DNA from: Floricoccus tropicus
Lineage (GTDB): Bacteria > Bacillota > Bacilli > Lactobacillales > Streptococcaceae
Direction: 5' to 3'
Length of the DNA: 64,000 nucleotides
Assembly: GCF_001832905.1 (NCBI RefSeq)
Contig: NZ_MKIR01000012.1
Coordinates: 248,001-312,000 of the forward strand
Part shown: positions 1 to 9,087 of the stretch, piece by piece
How the letters are laid out: each line of letters begins with the position of its first letter
Position numbering within the stretch: the stretch's first letter is position 1
The notes under the pieces: generated by a model
Seen by the model: only the letters and a program-made list of their open reading frames with translations
Told to the model about the DNA's origin: nothing
Databases searched by the model: none
Translations under genes and position numbers: made by a program

Positions 1-341
1 AATAACTCTTCAATAGAAAACGAGCCATCATACCTGTCATAAACTCTTTTAGAGTCTAGATCAAAATATAGCTTAGGAATTGCTTTAATTGATTTTTTTT
101 GATATTTTCCTGAACCTTGCGACTTACAAATAATTATTCTATATGTAATATCATCATCACTAACTAATTCCCAATGCTGCTCAAGTTTATCTAAAAAAAG
201 AGAATTTACCTTATTAGGTAAAATCTCCATAGATAGATTCATATTACCATTTATTTCATCAGATACGGTGTACGTGCCTAATAGAAAGTACTCTTTTCTC
301 TCACCTGTTTGTTTATCAGGCTCAATATCTCTTACATACAT
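1..341 (-). CDS. Phage tail endopeptidase/Tal protein, N-terminal part (runs off left edge)
   Basis: The frame opens with ATG at 341, sharing one base with the stop of the upstream gene (TAATG), and stays open for 113 residues to the window edge. It begins MYVRDIEPDK and continues with the beta-rich pattern typical of the N-terminus of siphophage tail-associated lysin/spike proteins (prophage tail endopeptidase family), with RYDGSFSIEELL near the cut. In this family the N-terminal domain joins the tail tip below Dit, and the C-terminal part carries lytic or receptor-binding domains; none of that part is visible here. The assignment rests on position (after tape measure and Dit) and on general resemblance. 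Confidence 0.6.
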   Translation of the reverse strand, partial: MYVRDIEPDKQTGERKEYFLLGTYTVSDEINGNMNLSMEILPNKVNSLFLDKLEQHWELVSDDDITYRIIICKSQGSGKYQKKSIKAIPKLYFDLDSKRVYDRYDGSFSIEEL

Positions 342-2260
342 TAAATATACCCTCGTGCATTAATTATTTTCTGACCGACAACACGAGACATTGTATTCGC
401 TGCGGTATTGGAGCTTGGTAACATCATAAGGTGAATAGCATCTAGATAATTAATTACATCCCCTTCGTACATCACAGGACCACTGCCCGACTTGATATCT
501 GAAGCTTTCAGCACAATACTCTCATTGAGATTTGATACATTTTCAAGCATCAAAATAGCTGTCATCACTTTAGTCATAGATGCTGGCATGATTGAATCAT
601 TCTCGTTGATTGAGTATAAGCTTTCTGAAGGAACGTTTGTAAAATATGTAGGATTCTGAACGGGAATTTTCATGATACTCGCTGCCTGCACTTTTGGTAC
701 TGACGTTGGTGTATAACTAGCATTCTTCAACTTTTGTTTTGCAATATCAGCGACTGCTTTAACTTGAGCATACCTCTCAGGACTTCCTGCATCAACATCA
801 GTGCCCATGACGACACATGCGAAGATATCTTTAGTATCTTTAGCTTGAATCAATGTAGTGGCATTGAATAATGTGCCTAATGTCCCTGATTTCCCGCCTA
901 ATATGTCGTACTCTGCTTCAAGTCCATCATGATGCACTGTCGCATCTATGACTACGCTTCGAGCTTTAGGTCCTTTGACATTCACTGTATACTGCTTTCT
1001 TCCCCAATATTTCAATAAATCTGAATAAGCTAATGCATGCATTGTCAGTAATAAAAAATCTCTTGAACAAGATACTTGTCCAGAGATTGCTAGCCCAGTA
1101 GAATTTTTAAATGTCGTCTTAGACATACCAAGATATGCTGCTTTTTTATTCATTTCTGAAACGAAAACTGCAGAACATTCATCATCACTAGCTTGAATTT
1201 TTTGTCCCGAATCGTCAGGTAGAACAACTGGTGGTGTACTAGATTCTTTTGACATCTTAGAAATCTGACTACTTAGAGCAGCGTATGTCTTCGCAAGAGT
1301 TAATTCAATACCTTTTTCTGATGCTTCTAGGTTCTTGAAATCAACTTCTTTAACAGTTTTTGGCTCGTTTCCTTTTCCGTAAATATCTGTTAAGTCATAT
1401 ATCGATAGCTTTCTTATCTTACCTGTCAAATTTGCTGAAGATATACTTCCTACATAAACAATTGAATCTCCTGCAAAAGTATCAGAAGTAACAAGAATTT
1501 CTGAGATGTTTTCAAAATCATTCTTATCTGACACTCTTGTTAATCCTATATTTTGATTACCACTCTTGAAAGCTCCGTTGAACTGAACTCCACACAGTCC
1601 TTTAACATATCTGCTTACCGCTACATCGAATGTAACAAAGTATGCATGACTAGCTTTCAATTTAACTTTCTGATTCACTTGAGCAGATGTCTGACTATCC
1701 ATAGTCAGATTATTAAATCCATCAGTATCTTTTGCGATTGTTACAGTCCCTGCATTATTAGACCAGAATGCTAAATTATTATTAAACCATCCATTTGAAA
1801 AAAGATTAATTGCGAAATCTTCAGTATTGTTTTTGATTGTTTCTTTGATTTTCTCAAGTTCTTCTGCAGTTACAGTCAATTCGATCCAGTCAGACCATTG
1901 GTCGACTTTAAAAGCTCTCACATATTTCTGAGCAGGATTATTGAGATCTAGGAATTCTTGATGTACATACACCCCCGAATTGCTAGATACCACTTGCAAC
2001 ATTCCGCTAGCTTTTGCTGGTGGATAATTTGTTCCGCCAGCTACAAAAAAAAGACCTCCAGTTTTATACTCATTGAGATCTACATTATTTAATCCTACGA
2101 AACGACTATTTACTGAATCTTTAATTTCTTTGATGCTATTCTCAACAGAAACAGACATTTTTTTCATATCATCTGGAATTCCTTCAAATAACTTGAAATT
2201 TTCATTAATCTGATCTAGATTTTGACGATTCCATTGAGGACCTATAATTTTCATTGCCAT
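341..2260 (-). CDS. Tail fibre-like protein with circularly permuted S11 D-Ala-D-Ala carboxypeptidase domain
   Basis: 639 residues; ATG at 2260 follows an AAAGGA Shine-Dalgarno. Residues 1-50 (KIIGPQWNRQNLDQINENF) resemble the baseplate-attachment segment of lactococcal/streptococcal phage fibres. About 60-130 looks like a pyocin-knob domain (YKTGGLFFV ... DQWSDWIEL). About 150-300 is a carbohydrate-binding-like beta sandwich ending with the phage motif DLTDIYGKGNEP. Residues 352-639 are a penicillin-binding/D,D-carboxypeptidase domain with every catalytic motif: K457-S-G (KTG box), S561-M-T-K564 (nucleophile SxxK) and S616-S-N618 (SxN). The normal order is SxxK, SxN, KTG; here KSG comes first. 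The segment that normally follows SxN (EMNKKAAYLGM, NSTGL) opens the domain, and the protein ends 21 residues past SxN. A C-terminal helix (RYAQVKAVADIAKQ) is linked to the strand before SxxK. Nothing of the fold seems missing, so it is a rotation, not a truncation. Likely role (inference): cell-wall binding or processing at the tail tip. Confidence 0.8.
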   Translation of the reverse strand: MAMKIIGPQWNRQNLDQINENFKLFEGIPDDMKKMSVSVENSIKEIKDSVNSRFVGLNNVDLNEYKTGGLFFVAGGTNYPPAKASGMLQVVSSNSGVYVHQEFLDLNNPAQKYVRAFKVDQWSDWIELTVTAEELEKIKETIKNNTEDFAINLFSNGWFNNNLAFWSNNAGTVTIAKDTDGFNNLTMDSQTSAQVNQKVKLKASHAYFVTFDVAVSRYVKGLCGVQFNGAFKSGNQNIGLTRVSDKNDFENISEILVTSDTFAGDSIVYVGSISSANLTGKIRKLSIYDLTDIYGKGNEPKTVKEVDFKNLEASEKGIELTLAKTYAALSSQISKMSKESSTPPVVLPDDSGQKIQASDDECSAVFVSEMNKKAAYLGMSKTTFKNSTGLAISGQVSCSRDFLLLTMHALAYSDLLKYWGRKQYTVNVKGPKARSVVIDATVHHDGLEAEYDILGGKSGTLGTLFNATTLIQAKDTKDIFACVVMGTDVDAGSPERYAQVKAVADIAKQKLKNASYTPTSVPKVQAASIMKIPVQNPTYFTNVPSESLYSINENDSIMPASMTKVMTAILMLENVSNLNESIVLKASDIKSGSGPVMYEGDVINYLDAIHLMMLPSSNTAANTMSRVVGQKIINARGYI

Positions 2261-2271
2261 ATTTTTCCTTT

Positions 2272-3144
2272 CTATCTATATAAAAATTTGAAATCAAATT
2301 CAATACTTGCGCTTGTACAGTCGTAAATCTGAAACGTGTTCCAGCCTGGCTTTAAGAAAATAAAATCTTTAGCTGTATCTTTCAAAGCTGCTAGTTTGTT
2401 TCTTGTTACATTTGCGCCCTCATATCGCCATACATCAGTATTTGCTACAGGTTTATTGATTGTAATCTTACTATCTGTCGTAAGATTTTTCAGTTTAAAT
2501 CTTGTCGTAGAACCTGCAACTTTTTTTATTGTGATGTTCAACATTGATTCAAATGGATGCACCTCGACATTACCTGCATTGAATACTTTGAATGTAGCAG
2601 TTGATTCTGCATTGTGCGTATATATCAACTCAGTATCATCTACAGTTTCAAGTCCCATTCCCCACGCCCATGATGAGTCACTTGCAAGAATACCCTGAAG
2701 TTGAAGCTGTTGTGTCGTTAAACTGCTTTTTGCATAAGGAGTTTCAGTGGTCTCAAATTTCAATTCACCTTGAAGAACATTGAGATTTTGCTTTAACTCA
2801 AAATTGTCAGCAAGTCTTACTATGTATTGTTTAGGAGAAATACTTTCATCAACAAGACTATAATTGCTTATTTCTTGAATTAATAATTCTTCATCTTCAT
2901 CAATCATTGAAAAAAGCTCATCTCTTACCATTCTTGCATCATAAAGATATTTTGATTTCGAATAAAAAGGTATTCTTATCGTTCGATAACTTGAGTCTGA
3001 GCCAAAATCAATTCTTCCACTTCTGCCTTCTAATTCCTGAAAATAATTTTTTTTATTTATAGAGGAGATAATAAAGTCAATTGCAGATATGTTAATATCA
3101 CTTAATTTAAACTGTCCTTTTTTTGATGTAATTAATGCATCCAA
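2272..3144 (-). CDS. Phage distal tail (Dit) protein
   Basis: 290 residues, 14 bp below the tape-measure gene, with an AAGGAGGAGAA-type ribosome site before ATG 3144. Its position directly after the tape measure, its length and its two-part layout fit siphovirus Dit proteins. The N-terminal part (RSGRIDFGSDSSYRTIRIPF) resembles the tube-docking belt domain. The C-terminal half is beta-rich (about 150-290, ending FLKPGWNTFQIYDCTSASIEFDFKFLYR) and resembles the galectin-like lobe. Dit forms the hexameric hub that joins the tail tube to the baseplate and receptor-binding proteins. Confidence 0.8.
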   Translation of the reverse strand: MDALITSKKGQFKLSDINISAIDFIISSINKKNYFQELEGRSGRIDFGSDSSYRTIRIPFYSKSKYLYDARMVRDELFSMIDEDEELLIQEISNYSLVDESISPKQYIVRLADNFELKQNLNVLQGELKFETTETPYAKSSLTTQQLQLQGILASDSSWAWGMGLETVDDTELIYTHNAESTATFKVFNAGNVEVHPFESMLNITIKKVAGSTTRFKLKNLTTDSKITINKPVANTDVWRYEGANVTRNKLAALKDTAKDFIFLKPGWNTFQIYDCTSASIEFDFKFLYR

Positions 3145-3158
3145 TGTTCTCCTCCTTA

Positions 3159-6100
3159 CTACACTCTGAATACTCTAATTAAGTCATCAGTAGCATTTTC
3201 TTGATTTACATAGGTTCTAATTGTTTCTAAGTCACTTTCATTTGTGATATAGATGTTAATTGGCTGTTTAGTATTGATATCTTCTGATAAAGATTTGTTA
3301 TCTTTCTTGTCTTGTTTTGCTCCTTCCATTGCGTACTTAATTCCGTCTGAGTTAGATAAAGTATTAATATTATTTCTTTCAAATACAACTTTGGCCTGCA
3401 TATTCTCACCATTGAATTTTTCTAATTCATCAGCAATCATATTTCTATTAATATTGAAGCTGTCAGCAAGTTCATCAGCCATATCAGATACTGTGTCTTT
3501 TACACCTTTGAAATTCTCTTGCAAACTTGAATTTAAACCATACATGATTGCGGCACCTGCAGGAATTAAAAGTTTTTTATCATAGCTTATTGGTCCTTTG
3601 TGCCTTGCTATCCAATCTGCAATGCCACCAACGAAATCTGTAACAGCTCCCCAAGCTGATTTCAATCCACCAAGGAAACCATTCATGATTGCAGCACCTG
3701 CACCACTAAGATCTATATTTGCTAGGCTACTAAATATATTCTTAATGCTATCAATAATGCCAGATATGCTTGATCCTGCACTTGAAATAGCACTTACCAT
3801 CCCATTCCACGCGCCACTCACAATTGATTGCATGCTATTACCTGCACTACCTAAATTACTGAAAAAAGAGGTAATATTGCTTATAACACCACCAATCGCA
3901 CCACCAACCATTGAAATAACTGATTGAATACCTGACCATGCCCCACTAAGAACTCCTTTTAAAACATTACCTGAAGAGCCTAAACTATTAAATATTGATT
4001 TAATTACATTAATTACTGCAGAAATACCACTTCCAGCAACTGATATAACTGATTTTATGTTATTCCATGCACTAGAAATTATAGATTGTAATGTCGTTCC
4101 AGCACCACTCAAACTTCCAAAAATACCAATAACTGTCCCAACCCATGATGCAACTTGCGTTAAAGCAGGTACACATGCATTAAATATGTCGACTAAAAAG
4201 CTTATAACTGGAGTAAGAAATCCAACTGCTGTAGTAATCAAATCAAAGGTTGCTGATAAGCTTAACAGTATCCCCTTAAACACTCCACCTATGAAGGCAC
4301 CTAACACTTGCAAGACTGGCATTAATGCACTCGCTAATACTGTAAGCAAAGGTTGAATTGCATTCCACATTTGTGAAAAAGATGCTACAAGTGTTTGAAT
4401 TGCCGGAGCTACTATTGACATCATTGTGCTGAATGCATTAGCTATTGCAGGTGCAAGAGCTCCAATAACTGCTTGAATACCGCTGAAGTCTAAACTTGTA
4501 AATGCAGTTACTAGTGACTCTATTACAGGTTTAATATTTCCAATTGTTGTAGATAATATATCGAATGCTGTCGAAATCCCCACAAAAGCTGCTTTAAATG
4601 CGCCTCCTAAAAAGTCTCCCAATGTCTGAAATACAGGCATTAAGCTATCTGCAACAAGTGATAATAAAGGTTGCATAGCATTAATCAAGTTAGTAAATGA
4701 CGTATTAAGACCTTCAACAGCAGGACCTGCAATTGATACTATTGAACTGAATGCTTGAGCAAGTGCTGGGGCAATTGAAGAAACAATTGATTGTAAACCA
4801 CTTAAATCTATATTTGAAAATGTTGAACCGACTTGACTAACTATTGGAAGGATATCCCCGATAGAACCTGATAAAATATCAAAAGCCTTAGATAGTCCTT
4901 GAAATGCTGCATTTAATGTTCCACCTACAAAGGTCCCAATTGATTCAAATACAGGCATCATCTGTGATGCTAGGGCTAATAGTAACGGCTGTGCGTTATT
5001 CCAAAGAGTTACAAAAGAATTAGAAACTGATGCGATAGATGGACTAATTAGATCTAGCATTTTCCCAAATGCATTGGTAATTGCTGGAATAACTGAAGTG
5101 ATTACACTTTTCAAACCTGTGAAGTTTAATTTTGTAAATGCTGTTGTAATAGACATAATCATTGGAGAAACTGAATCACCAATTGTTTTGAATAATTGAG
5201 GTATTTGACTGAATGCTGTTTTAAATCCATCAACTACAGGTTTAATAGTTGACTGAACTTTTGCACCTAATCCTTTCATTTCCGAAGTAATACCTACTCC
5301 CAACGCTTTCAATAAACCTTTACCACCGTTGATGAATTCTGGAGTAGCTGCTTTGAAAAAAGTCGCAATCGCTCCTGGTAAGCCTTTTAAGATATTTCCT
5401 ACCATTGGAATAAAATTACCGAAAAAGAAAGTTGATGTAGTTTTTGCAAGTGCATTCAATGAAGGCTTAATATCATCACCTAATGCTAATTTACCTAATA
5501 CATTAGAAAACGATGCTTTCATTGCTGCTAATGAACCACTGAATGTTTCAGATGCTTCTTTAGCAGTTGTTCCAGTAATATCAAGTTCTTCTTGTACTGC
5601 ATGAATAGCTTGATAAACATCATTCAGATTACTAATGTCATAATGCACACCTGTTAATTTCTCAGCATCAGTTAACAGCCTTTGCATTTCTTCTTTAGTC
5701 CCACCATAACCTAGTTTTAAGTTATCCAGCATGGTGTAGTTTTGTTTCGCAAATCCCTGATAAGCATTTTGAATGTCGCCCATATTGGTCCCCATTTTAT
5801 TTGCATTATCAGACATATCAATCATGGCCATATTTGCAACATCTGCTGCCTTTTCAGTATCACCACCAACAGATTGTAATAGACTTGCACTAAAACCTGT
5901 CACGTTCTCCATATAAGAGTTTGCTGATAGTCCTGTAGTTCTGTAAGCTTCATTAGCATAGCCTTTTACTTTATCTGCATTATCTTTGAAGAGAGTCTCA
6001 ATTCCTCCCAACGATTGTTGAAGATTTGCACCTTCGTTTAAAGTTGCTGATAGTGCCTTGCCAATTCCTGCAGCAACAATTACACCTTTAGCAATTGCTA

Positions 6101-6239
6101 CTAGCTTTCCACCTAGACTCTCACCGGCACTTGCACCTGCTGCTGAGGCTTCTGGATCTAATTGTCCACTAATAGCACCTCGAATACCGCGCATTGATGG
6201 CATTATTTGTATATACGCTTGACCTATTTCTGTTGCCAT
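3159..6239 (-). CDS. Phage tail tape measure protein
   Basis: 1026 residues, the longest gene of the tail module. The N-terminus ([20 protein letters not shown]) and the region to about 260 match the conserved head of lactococcal-type tape measures. The centre is a hydrophobic, Ala/Ser/Gly-rich helical region with two repeat families. One is about three copies of a 106-residue unit (355-672), anchored by PLL...MPVFxxxG at P418, P524 and P630. The other is about three copies of a 43-residue unit with tryptophans at 725, 768 and 811. No lytic transglycosylase or peptidase motif is visible. Tape-measure length sets tail length. Its ATG shares one base with the stop of the upstream chaperone gene. 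Confidence 0.92.
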   Translation of the reverse strand: MATEIGQAYIQIMPSMRGIRGAISGQLDPEASAAGASAGESLGGKLVAIAKGVIVAAGIGKALSATLNEGANLQQSLGGIETLFKDNADKVKGYANEAYRTTGLSANSYMENVTGFSASLLQSVGGDTEKAADVANMAMIDMSDNANKMGTNMGDIQNAYQGFAKQNYTMLDNLKLGYGGTKEEMQRLLTDAEKLTGVHYDISNLNDVYQAIHAVQEELDITGTTAKEASETFSGSLAAMKASFSNVLGKLALGDDIKPSLNALAKTTSTFFFGNFIPMVGNILKGLPGAIATFFKAATPEFINGGKGLLKALGVGITSEMKGLGAKVQSTIKPVVDGFKTAFSQIPQLFKTIGDSVSPMIMSITTAFTKLNFTGLKSVITSVIPAITNAFGKMLDLISPSIASVSNSFVTLWNNAQPLLLALASQMMPVFESIGTFVGGTLNAAFQGLSKAFDILSGSIGDILPIVSQVGSTFSNIDLSGLQSIVSSIAPALAQAFSSIVSIAGPAVEGLNTSFTNLINAMQPLLSLVADSLMPVFQTLGDFLGGAFKAAFVGISTAFDILSTTIGNIKPVIESLVTAFTSLDFSGIQAVIGALAPAIANAFSTMMSIVAPAIQTLVASFSQMWNAIQPLLTVLASALMPVLQVLGAFIGGVFKGILLSLSATFDLITTAVGFLTPVISFLVDIFNACVPALTQVASWVGTVIGIFGSLSGAGTTLQSIISSAWNNIKSVISVAGSGISAVINVIKSIFNSLGSSGNVLKGVLSGAWSGIQSVISMVGGAIGGVISNITSFFSNLGSAGNSMQSIVSGAWNGMVSAISSAGSSISGIIDSIKNIFSSLANIDLSGAGAAIMNGFLGGLKSAWGAVTDFVGGIADWIARHKGPISYDKKLLIPAGAAIMYGLNSSLQENFKGVKDTVSDMADELADSFNINRNMIADELEKFNGENMQAKVVFERNNINTLSNSDGIKYAMEGAKQDKKDNKSLSEDINTKQPINIYITNESDLETIRTYVNQENATDDLIRVFRV

Positions 6240-6622
6240 TAGTCAACACCTCCTTTCCCTGCTTCAGCTATTATTTTTTTACGCATAGCTTCAAATTCTT
6301 CACTTGAATTAAATGTCATTTCCTTTTTTTCTTCCTTCTTATCATTTGTCAGAAGATTTAATATTGAAGAAGGTCTATTCTTGTTTTTATGAGCATCTTC
6401 TGTTTTCGCCCAAAGCAAAAGACTTACTTTATCAATAAGCCCAGCTAGTAAAAAGGTGTCAAGCGGAACTTTCTGATCACTCATTTTCAATTTAATTCTT
6501 GAATCGTCCCTAAGCCCATACGAAAAAACAGCTACCTGTATTAAAGGTAGCTGTCGGTAATCATATATATTGTAAGTCTCAGCTAGATCGCATATTAATG
6601 CTGATTCATCTAGTTCAATCAT
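6239..6622 (-). CDS. Tail assembly chaperone-like protein (Gp15 / DUF5361 type)
   Basis: 127 residues, between the first chaperone-like gene and the tape measure, the usual place of the second tail-assembly chaperone. The N-terminus ([26 protein letters not shown]) fits phage Gp15/DUF5361-type proteins; the C-terminal third is very charged ([25 protein letters not shown]). A ribosome site lies in the 14-bp gap below the upstream gene. No programmed frameshift is needed, because the two chaperone genes are separate. Confidence 0.65.
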   Translation of the reverse strand: MIELDESALICDLAETYNIYDYRQLPLIQVAVFSYGLRDDSRIKLKMSDQKVPLDTFLLAGLIDKVSLLLWAKTEDAHKNKNRPSSILNLLTNDKKEEKKEMTFNSSEEFEAMRKKIIAEAGKGGVD

Positions 6623-6636
6623 ACCGGCAAGGACAA

Positions 6637-6897
6637 TTATTTTTTTATTTCTGGGCCTTGAAAAATGTCTTGAAATTCTTCCATCATTTTATCAGCAGCA
6701 ACTATTCCATTTTCATCTCTGACATGTTCCTTAAGTTTTTTAGTTTGTTCTGAACCTAGCAACATTCTCATCACCGTTGAGGCAACCAAAGGATTAGTTT
6801 CAATTTCTGAAATTAATTCAAGTAATTCATAATTATTTAGATTTTCTTCCGGGACTTTATAAGCAAATCCTGTTTTAGTCTTACCTTTAATATCCAT
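6637..6897 (-). CDS. Tail assembly chaperone (gpG-like)
   Basis: 86 residues, just after the major tail protein. The acidic helical sequence (NYELLELISEIETNPLVASTVMRMLLG) and its place fit the small tail-assembly chaperone that coats the tape measure during tail assembly. It ends QGPEIKK. I found no slippery heptamer that would fuse it to the next gene, and each gene has its own start. The family call rests on synteny. Confidence 0.65.
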   Translation of the reverse strand: MDIKGKTKTGFAYKVPEENLNNYELLELISEIETNPLVASTVMRMLLGSEQTKKLKEHVRDENGIVAADKMMEEFQDIFQGPEIKK

Positions 6898-6902
6898 TTT
6901 TA

Positions 6903-7466
6903 TTAAGCTCCTTTACCAAGTTTTTGTATGTATTCATAATGTGAATTACCATCTTTATCTGGCATTGCTGTTAATGTTGTTTCATACCCAATAGCATCAC
7001 CATCTGTATACGAAATCTCCCCTAATTCAGAGACTTGGCCATTAGGAATAACAATACGTTTCAATAAACCATTTTTCAGAATCATGTCAATAACAAGAGC
7101 ATGTTCCTCAAGTGGTGTAGCATTTGCTTTGATTGTAATACCAGTTGCGAGTGTTCCGCTGACGTTATCTTTCCCATATACTTCTTTGAGAACATCTACA
7201 TTAGTTGCTTCAATTAATGTGTATGTAAAAGTATCTTCTTTTGAATTTTGAACAATAACAACTGTATCCCCACCCCACGCCTTGATTGTGTCAGTATCTG
7301 GGGTATTTTCGTTAGTCAATCCGTCTTCTGAAATATAGCCCAAACCCTTGAAAGCAGGATTAAGAGCAGTTGTTGCATCTGTGGGTAGAGCAGTACCGAG
7401 TGGAGCTGAATATATCGCACCGTCCACTTTAGGTTTTGCTGTCGAAACATTTTCTACTGTTGACAT
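6903..7466 (-). CDS. Major tail (tube) protein
   Basis: 187 residues. The N-terminus (VDGAIYSAPLGTALPTDATTALNPAFKGLGYISEDG) is characteristic of phi13/TP901-type major tail proteins, which polymerise into hexameric rings to build the tail tube. The rest is beta-rich (TFTYTLIEATNVDVLKEVYG, GDAIGYETTLTAMPD). It has a strong ribosome site (AAAGGAGAAATA before ATG 7466) and lies between the tail terminator and the chaperones, as in related phages. Confidence 0.88.
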   Translation of the reverse strand: MSTVENVSTAKPKVDGAIYSAPLGTALPTDATTALNPAFKGLGYISEDGLTNENTPDTDTIKAWGGDTVVIVQNSKEDTFTYTLIEATNVDVLKEVYGKDNVSGTLATGITIKANATPLEEHALVIDMILKNGLLKRIVIPNGQVSELGEISYTDGDAIGYETTLTAMPDKDGNSHYEYIQKLGKGA

Positions 7467-7477
7467 TTATTTCTCCT

Positions 7478-7810
7478 TTAATATTTAAAATCGAATACCG
7501 CTTGGTAGCGATATTCTTTAGTTTCTGTATCTGTAAAGTTGTAGTCACTATTTAACTTAACACTAGCAATCTCATCACTTTCAATTATTGATTCAATCAC
7601 TTGTTTTAGTTCTTCGTTTAATACAGCTGCATCATACATAGATTTTGCATAACTTTGAAATGCAAAAGTTGCTGAATTAATGTGATTGCGCTTTGCACTA
7701 CTTGTCTTTTCAAAAAGTACAAATCTTTCAGGTACTTTCTTTGGACGCTCTAAAAAGACGGGCACTGAAATGTGTCCGTCTAGAAAGTTATTTATAATCA
7801 ACTCAATCAT
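7478..7810 (-). CDS. Tail terminator / tail completion protein
   Basis: 110 residues, directly upstream of the major tail protein and overlapping the stop of the HK97 gp10-like gene by one base. The opening (MIELIINNFLDGHISVPVFLERPKKVPERFVLFEKT) is the usual start of the small minor structural proteins that cap the tail tube in lactococcal-type siphophages. The call comes from order and sequence pattern. Confidence 0.7.
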   Translation of the reverse strand: MIELIINNFLDGHISVPVFLERPKKVPERFVLFEKTSSAKRNHINSATFAFQSYAKSMYDAAVLNEELKQVIESIIESDEIASVKLNSDYNFTDTETKEYRYQAVFDFKY

Positions 7811-8046
7811 TAGCGCACCGCCTTTAGTAGAGTATTATTTTTTTTGTTATCTTTTTTTGCTTCATATGTAGAAGCGTATACCATTGCATTTGCACGAGTT
7901 TTACCAACATATATATCCTTTTTATATCCTGGTCCTGCTCTTCCTTGCACTTCACTAGCTTTCTCTTCTAACATAGATTGCATACCTGATGATTTCATCA
8001 ATTGACCAATACCAGCATAATTAAGCTTAAAACCTTGTTTACTCAA
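7810..8046 (-). CDS. HK97 gp10-like head-tail joining protein (short)
   Basis: 78 residues, shorter than the roughly 110-140 usual for the family, but with the family pattern: an early helix (MQSMLEEKASEVQGRAG) followed by a strand-rich part with tyrosines (YKKDIYVGKTRANAMVYAST). It overlaps the upstream connector gene by 8 bp and the downstream terminator gene by 1 bp, implying coupled translation. Confidence 0.65.
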   Translation of the reverse strand: MSKQGFKLNYAGIGQLMKSSGMQSMLEEKASEVQGRAGPGYKKDIYVGKTRANAMVYASTYEAKKDNKKNNTLLKAVR

Positions 8047-8380
8047 TTCGCTCTACCATCACTTTCTCATTCCAATCTAATGGTATCAATTCATCAATAC
8101 CTTTAAGGGGTATACCAAAAGTTCTCCATTTTTTATCAAAGAAAACAACTTCTTTGTTTTCCCAATCATTAGTATCCCCTTTTGGAATCGCTAAAGTGTA
8201 TACTGCCTTTCTTCCATCAATACTTAATTGATTTATTATATCATCAGCAGATGTAGGACTAACCAAAACATTATCTACTTCAATTTCCACATCTTCATAT
8301 ATTGGATGCTTAAAAGGGTCTTTACCGACATTCTTTTTATCAAGTAAGATTACAGTTATACCTTTAAGTTTATTGGCCAT
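8039..8380 (-). CDS. Head closure / minor capsid protein
   Basis: 113 residues, the second small gene after the capsid block. The beta-rich sequence (YEDVEIEVDNVLVSPTSADDIIN ... VFFDKKWRTFGIPLKGID) resembles siphophage head-closure proteins of the minor capsid type that join the portal connector to the tail. It overlaps the genes on both sides by about 10 bp. Confidence 0.65.
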   Translation of the reverse strand: MANKLKGITVILLDKKNVGKDPFKHPIYEDVEIEVDNVLVSPTSADDIINQLSIDGRKAVYTLAIPKGDTNDWENKEVVFFDKKWRTFGIPLKGIDELIPLDWNEKVMVERIE

Positions 8381-8765
8381 AAAAATCTATCACCCCATAT
8401 CGTTGTTTTCTAAGTCCTAGACGACTAAGCTCTGAGTTTTTTATGAACAGACCGCCTCCAGGGACAAGATAAGAACCTGACCATGAATAACCAAGCGCAC
8501 TTTCACTTGTTTGTGTCATCGGTTCTTGATCTGTCGAAGTCATGAGAGTTCTTGCAACGATATCTACAGTAACTGACTTAACAACGTTCAAGAAGTACAC
8601 AGGGCTTTCAGAAATCATCTTATCAAGGTCTTTTGAGACTTTATTAGCCTCCATGCGTAAAGAGTCAGAAACGACTTCAAGAAGCTTTTCAGCTCTTTCA
8701 GTCTCATCATGTTTCAATGCCCGCCATAATGTAGTCACATCATCAATTGTTGCAAAAGGTTTCAT
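8370..8765 (-). CDS. Head-tail connector (adaptor) protein
   Basis: 131 residues. It begins MKPFATIDDVTTLWRALKHDETERAEKLLEVVSDSLR, the helical pattern of Gp15/Gp19-like phage connector proteins, which form the ring under the portal. The C-terminal motif (SGSYLVPGGGLFIKNSELSRLGL) is also typical. It is the first long connector after the capsid gene and overlaps the next gene by 11 bp. Confidence 0.78.
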   Translation of the reverse strand: MKPFATIDDVTTLWRALKHDETERAEKLLEVVSDSLRMEANKVSKDLDKMISESPVYFLNVVKSVTVDIVARTLMTSTDQEPMTQTSESALGYSWSGSYLVPGGGLFIKNSELSRLGLRKQRYGVIDFYGQ

Positions 8766-8778
8766 GGTTCTCCTTTCA

Positions 8779-9078
8779 TTAGCCCATCATTAAGTCATAG
8801 AGTTCTTGCTTTTTCGCACGTGGATTAAATTCAATTCCTTGCGCAGTCAGTTCCTGCTTGATTTGAGCAACTGTAATCCCGTCAAAATCATCATCATTTG
8901 ATTCAGATTTAACAGCATCAGAATCTTCATTTGTAGTTTCAATTGGAGGGATTTCCTCAGATTCAATCGTCTCTACAATCTGCGACTTTACAGAATCATT
9001 AACAAGTACCCAATCTCCAAGCATTTGACTTACAGCATCTATAATTACATTGGTCTTTTTATTAATGTATCTCATCAA
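8779..9078 (-). CDS. Small head-module protein with C-terminal HeH/SAP-like domain
   Basis: 99 residues between capsid and connector genes. The last 35 residues (DGITVAQIKQELTAQGIEFNPRAKKQELYDLMMG) are a helix-extended-helix/SAP-like nucleic-acid binding motif. The centre is acidic and low in complexity (EEIPPIETTNEDSDAVKSESNDDD as a mixed acidic stretch). Many siphophages carry an HeH protein just after the capsid gene; its role in the head is not known. Confidence 0.7.
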   Translation of the reverse strand: MMRYINKKTNVIIDAVSQMLGDWVLVNDSVKSQIVETIESEEIPPIETTNEDSDAVKSESNDDDFDGITVAQIKQELTAQGIEFNPRAKKQELYDLMMG

Positions 9079-9087
9079 CTACTCCTT

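Noticed and set aside
6239-6897. Programmed frameshift between the two tail chaperone genes
   Set aside because: The two genes have separate starts 14 bp apart and no convincing slippery heptamer was found at the end of the first.
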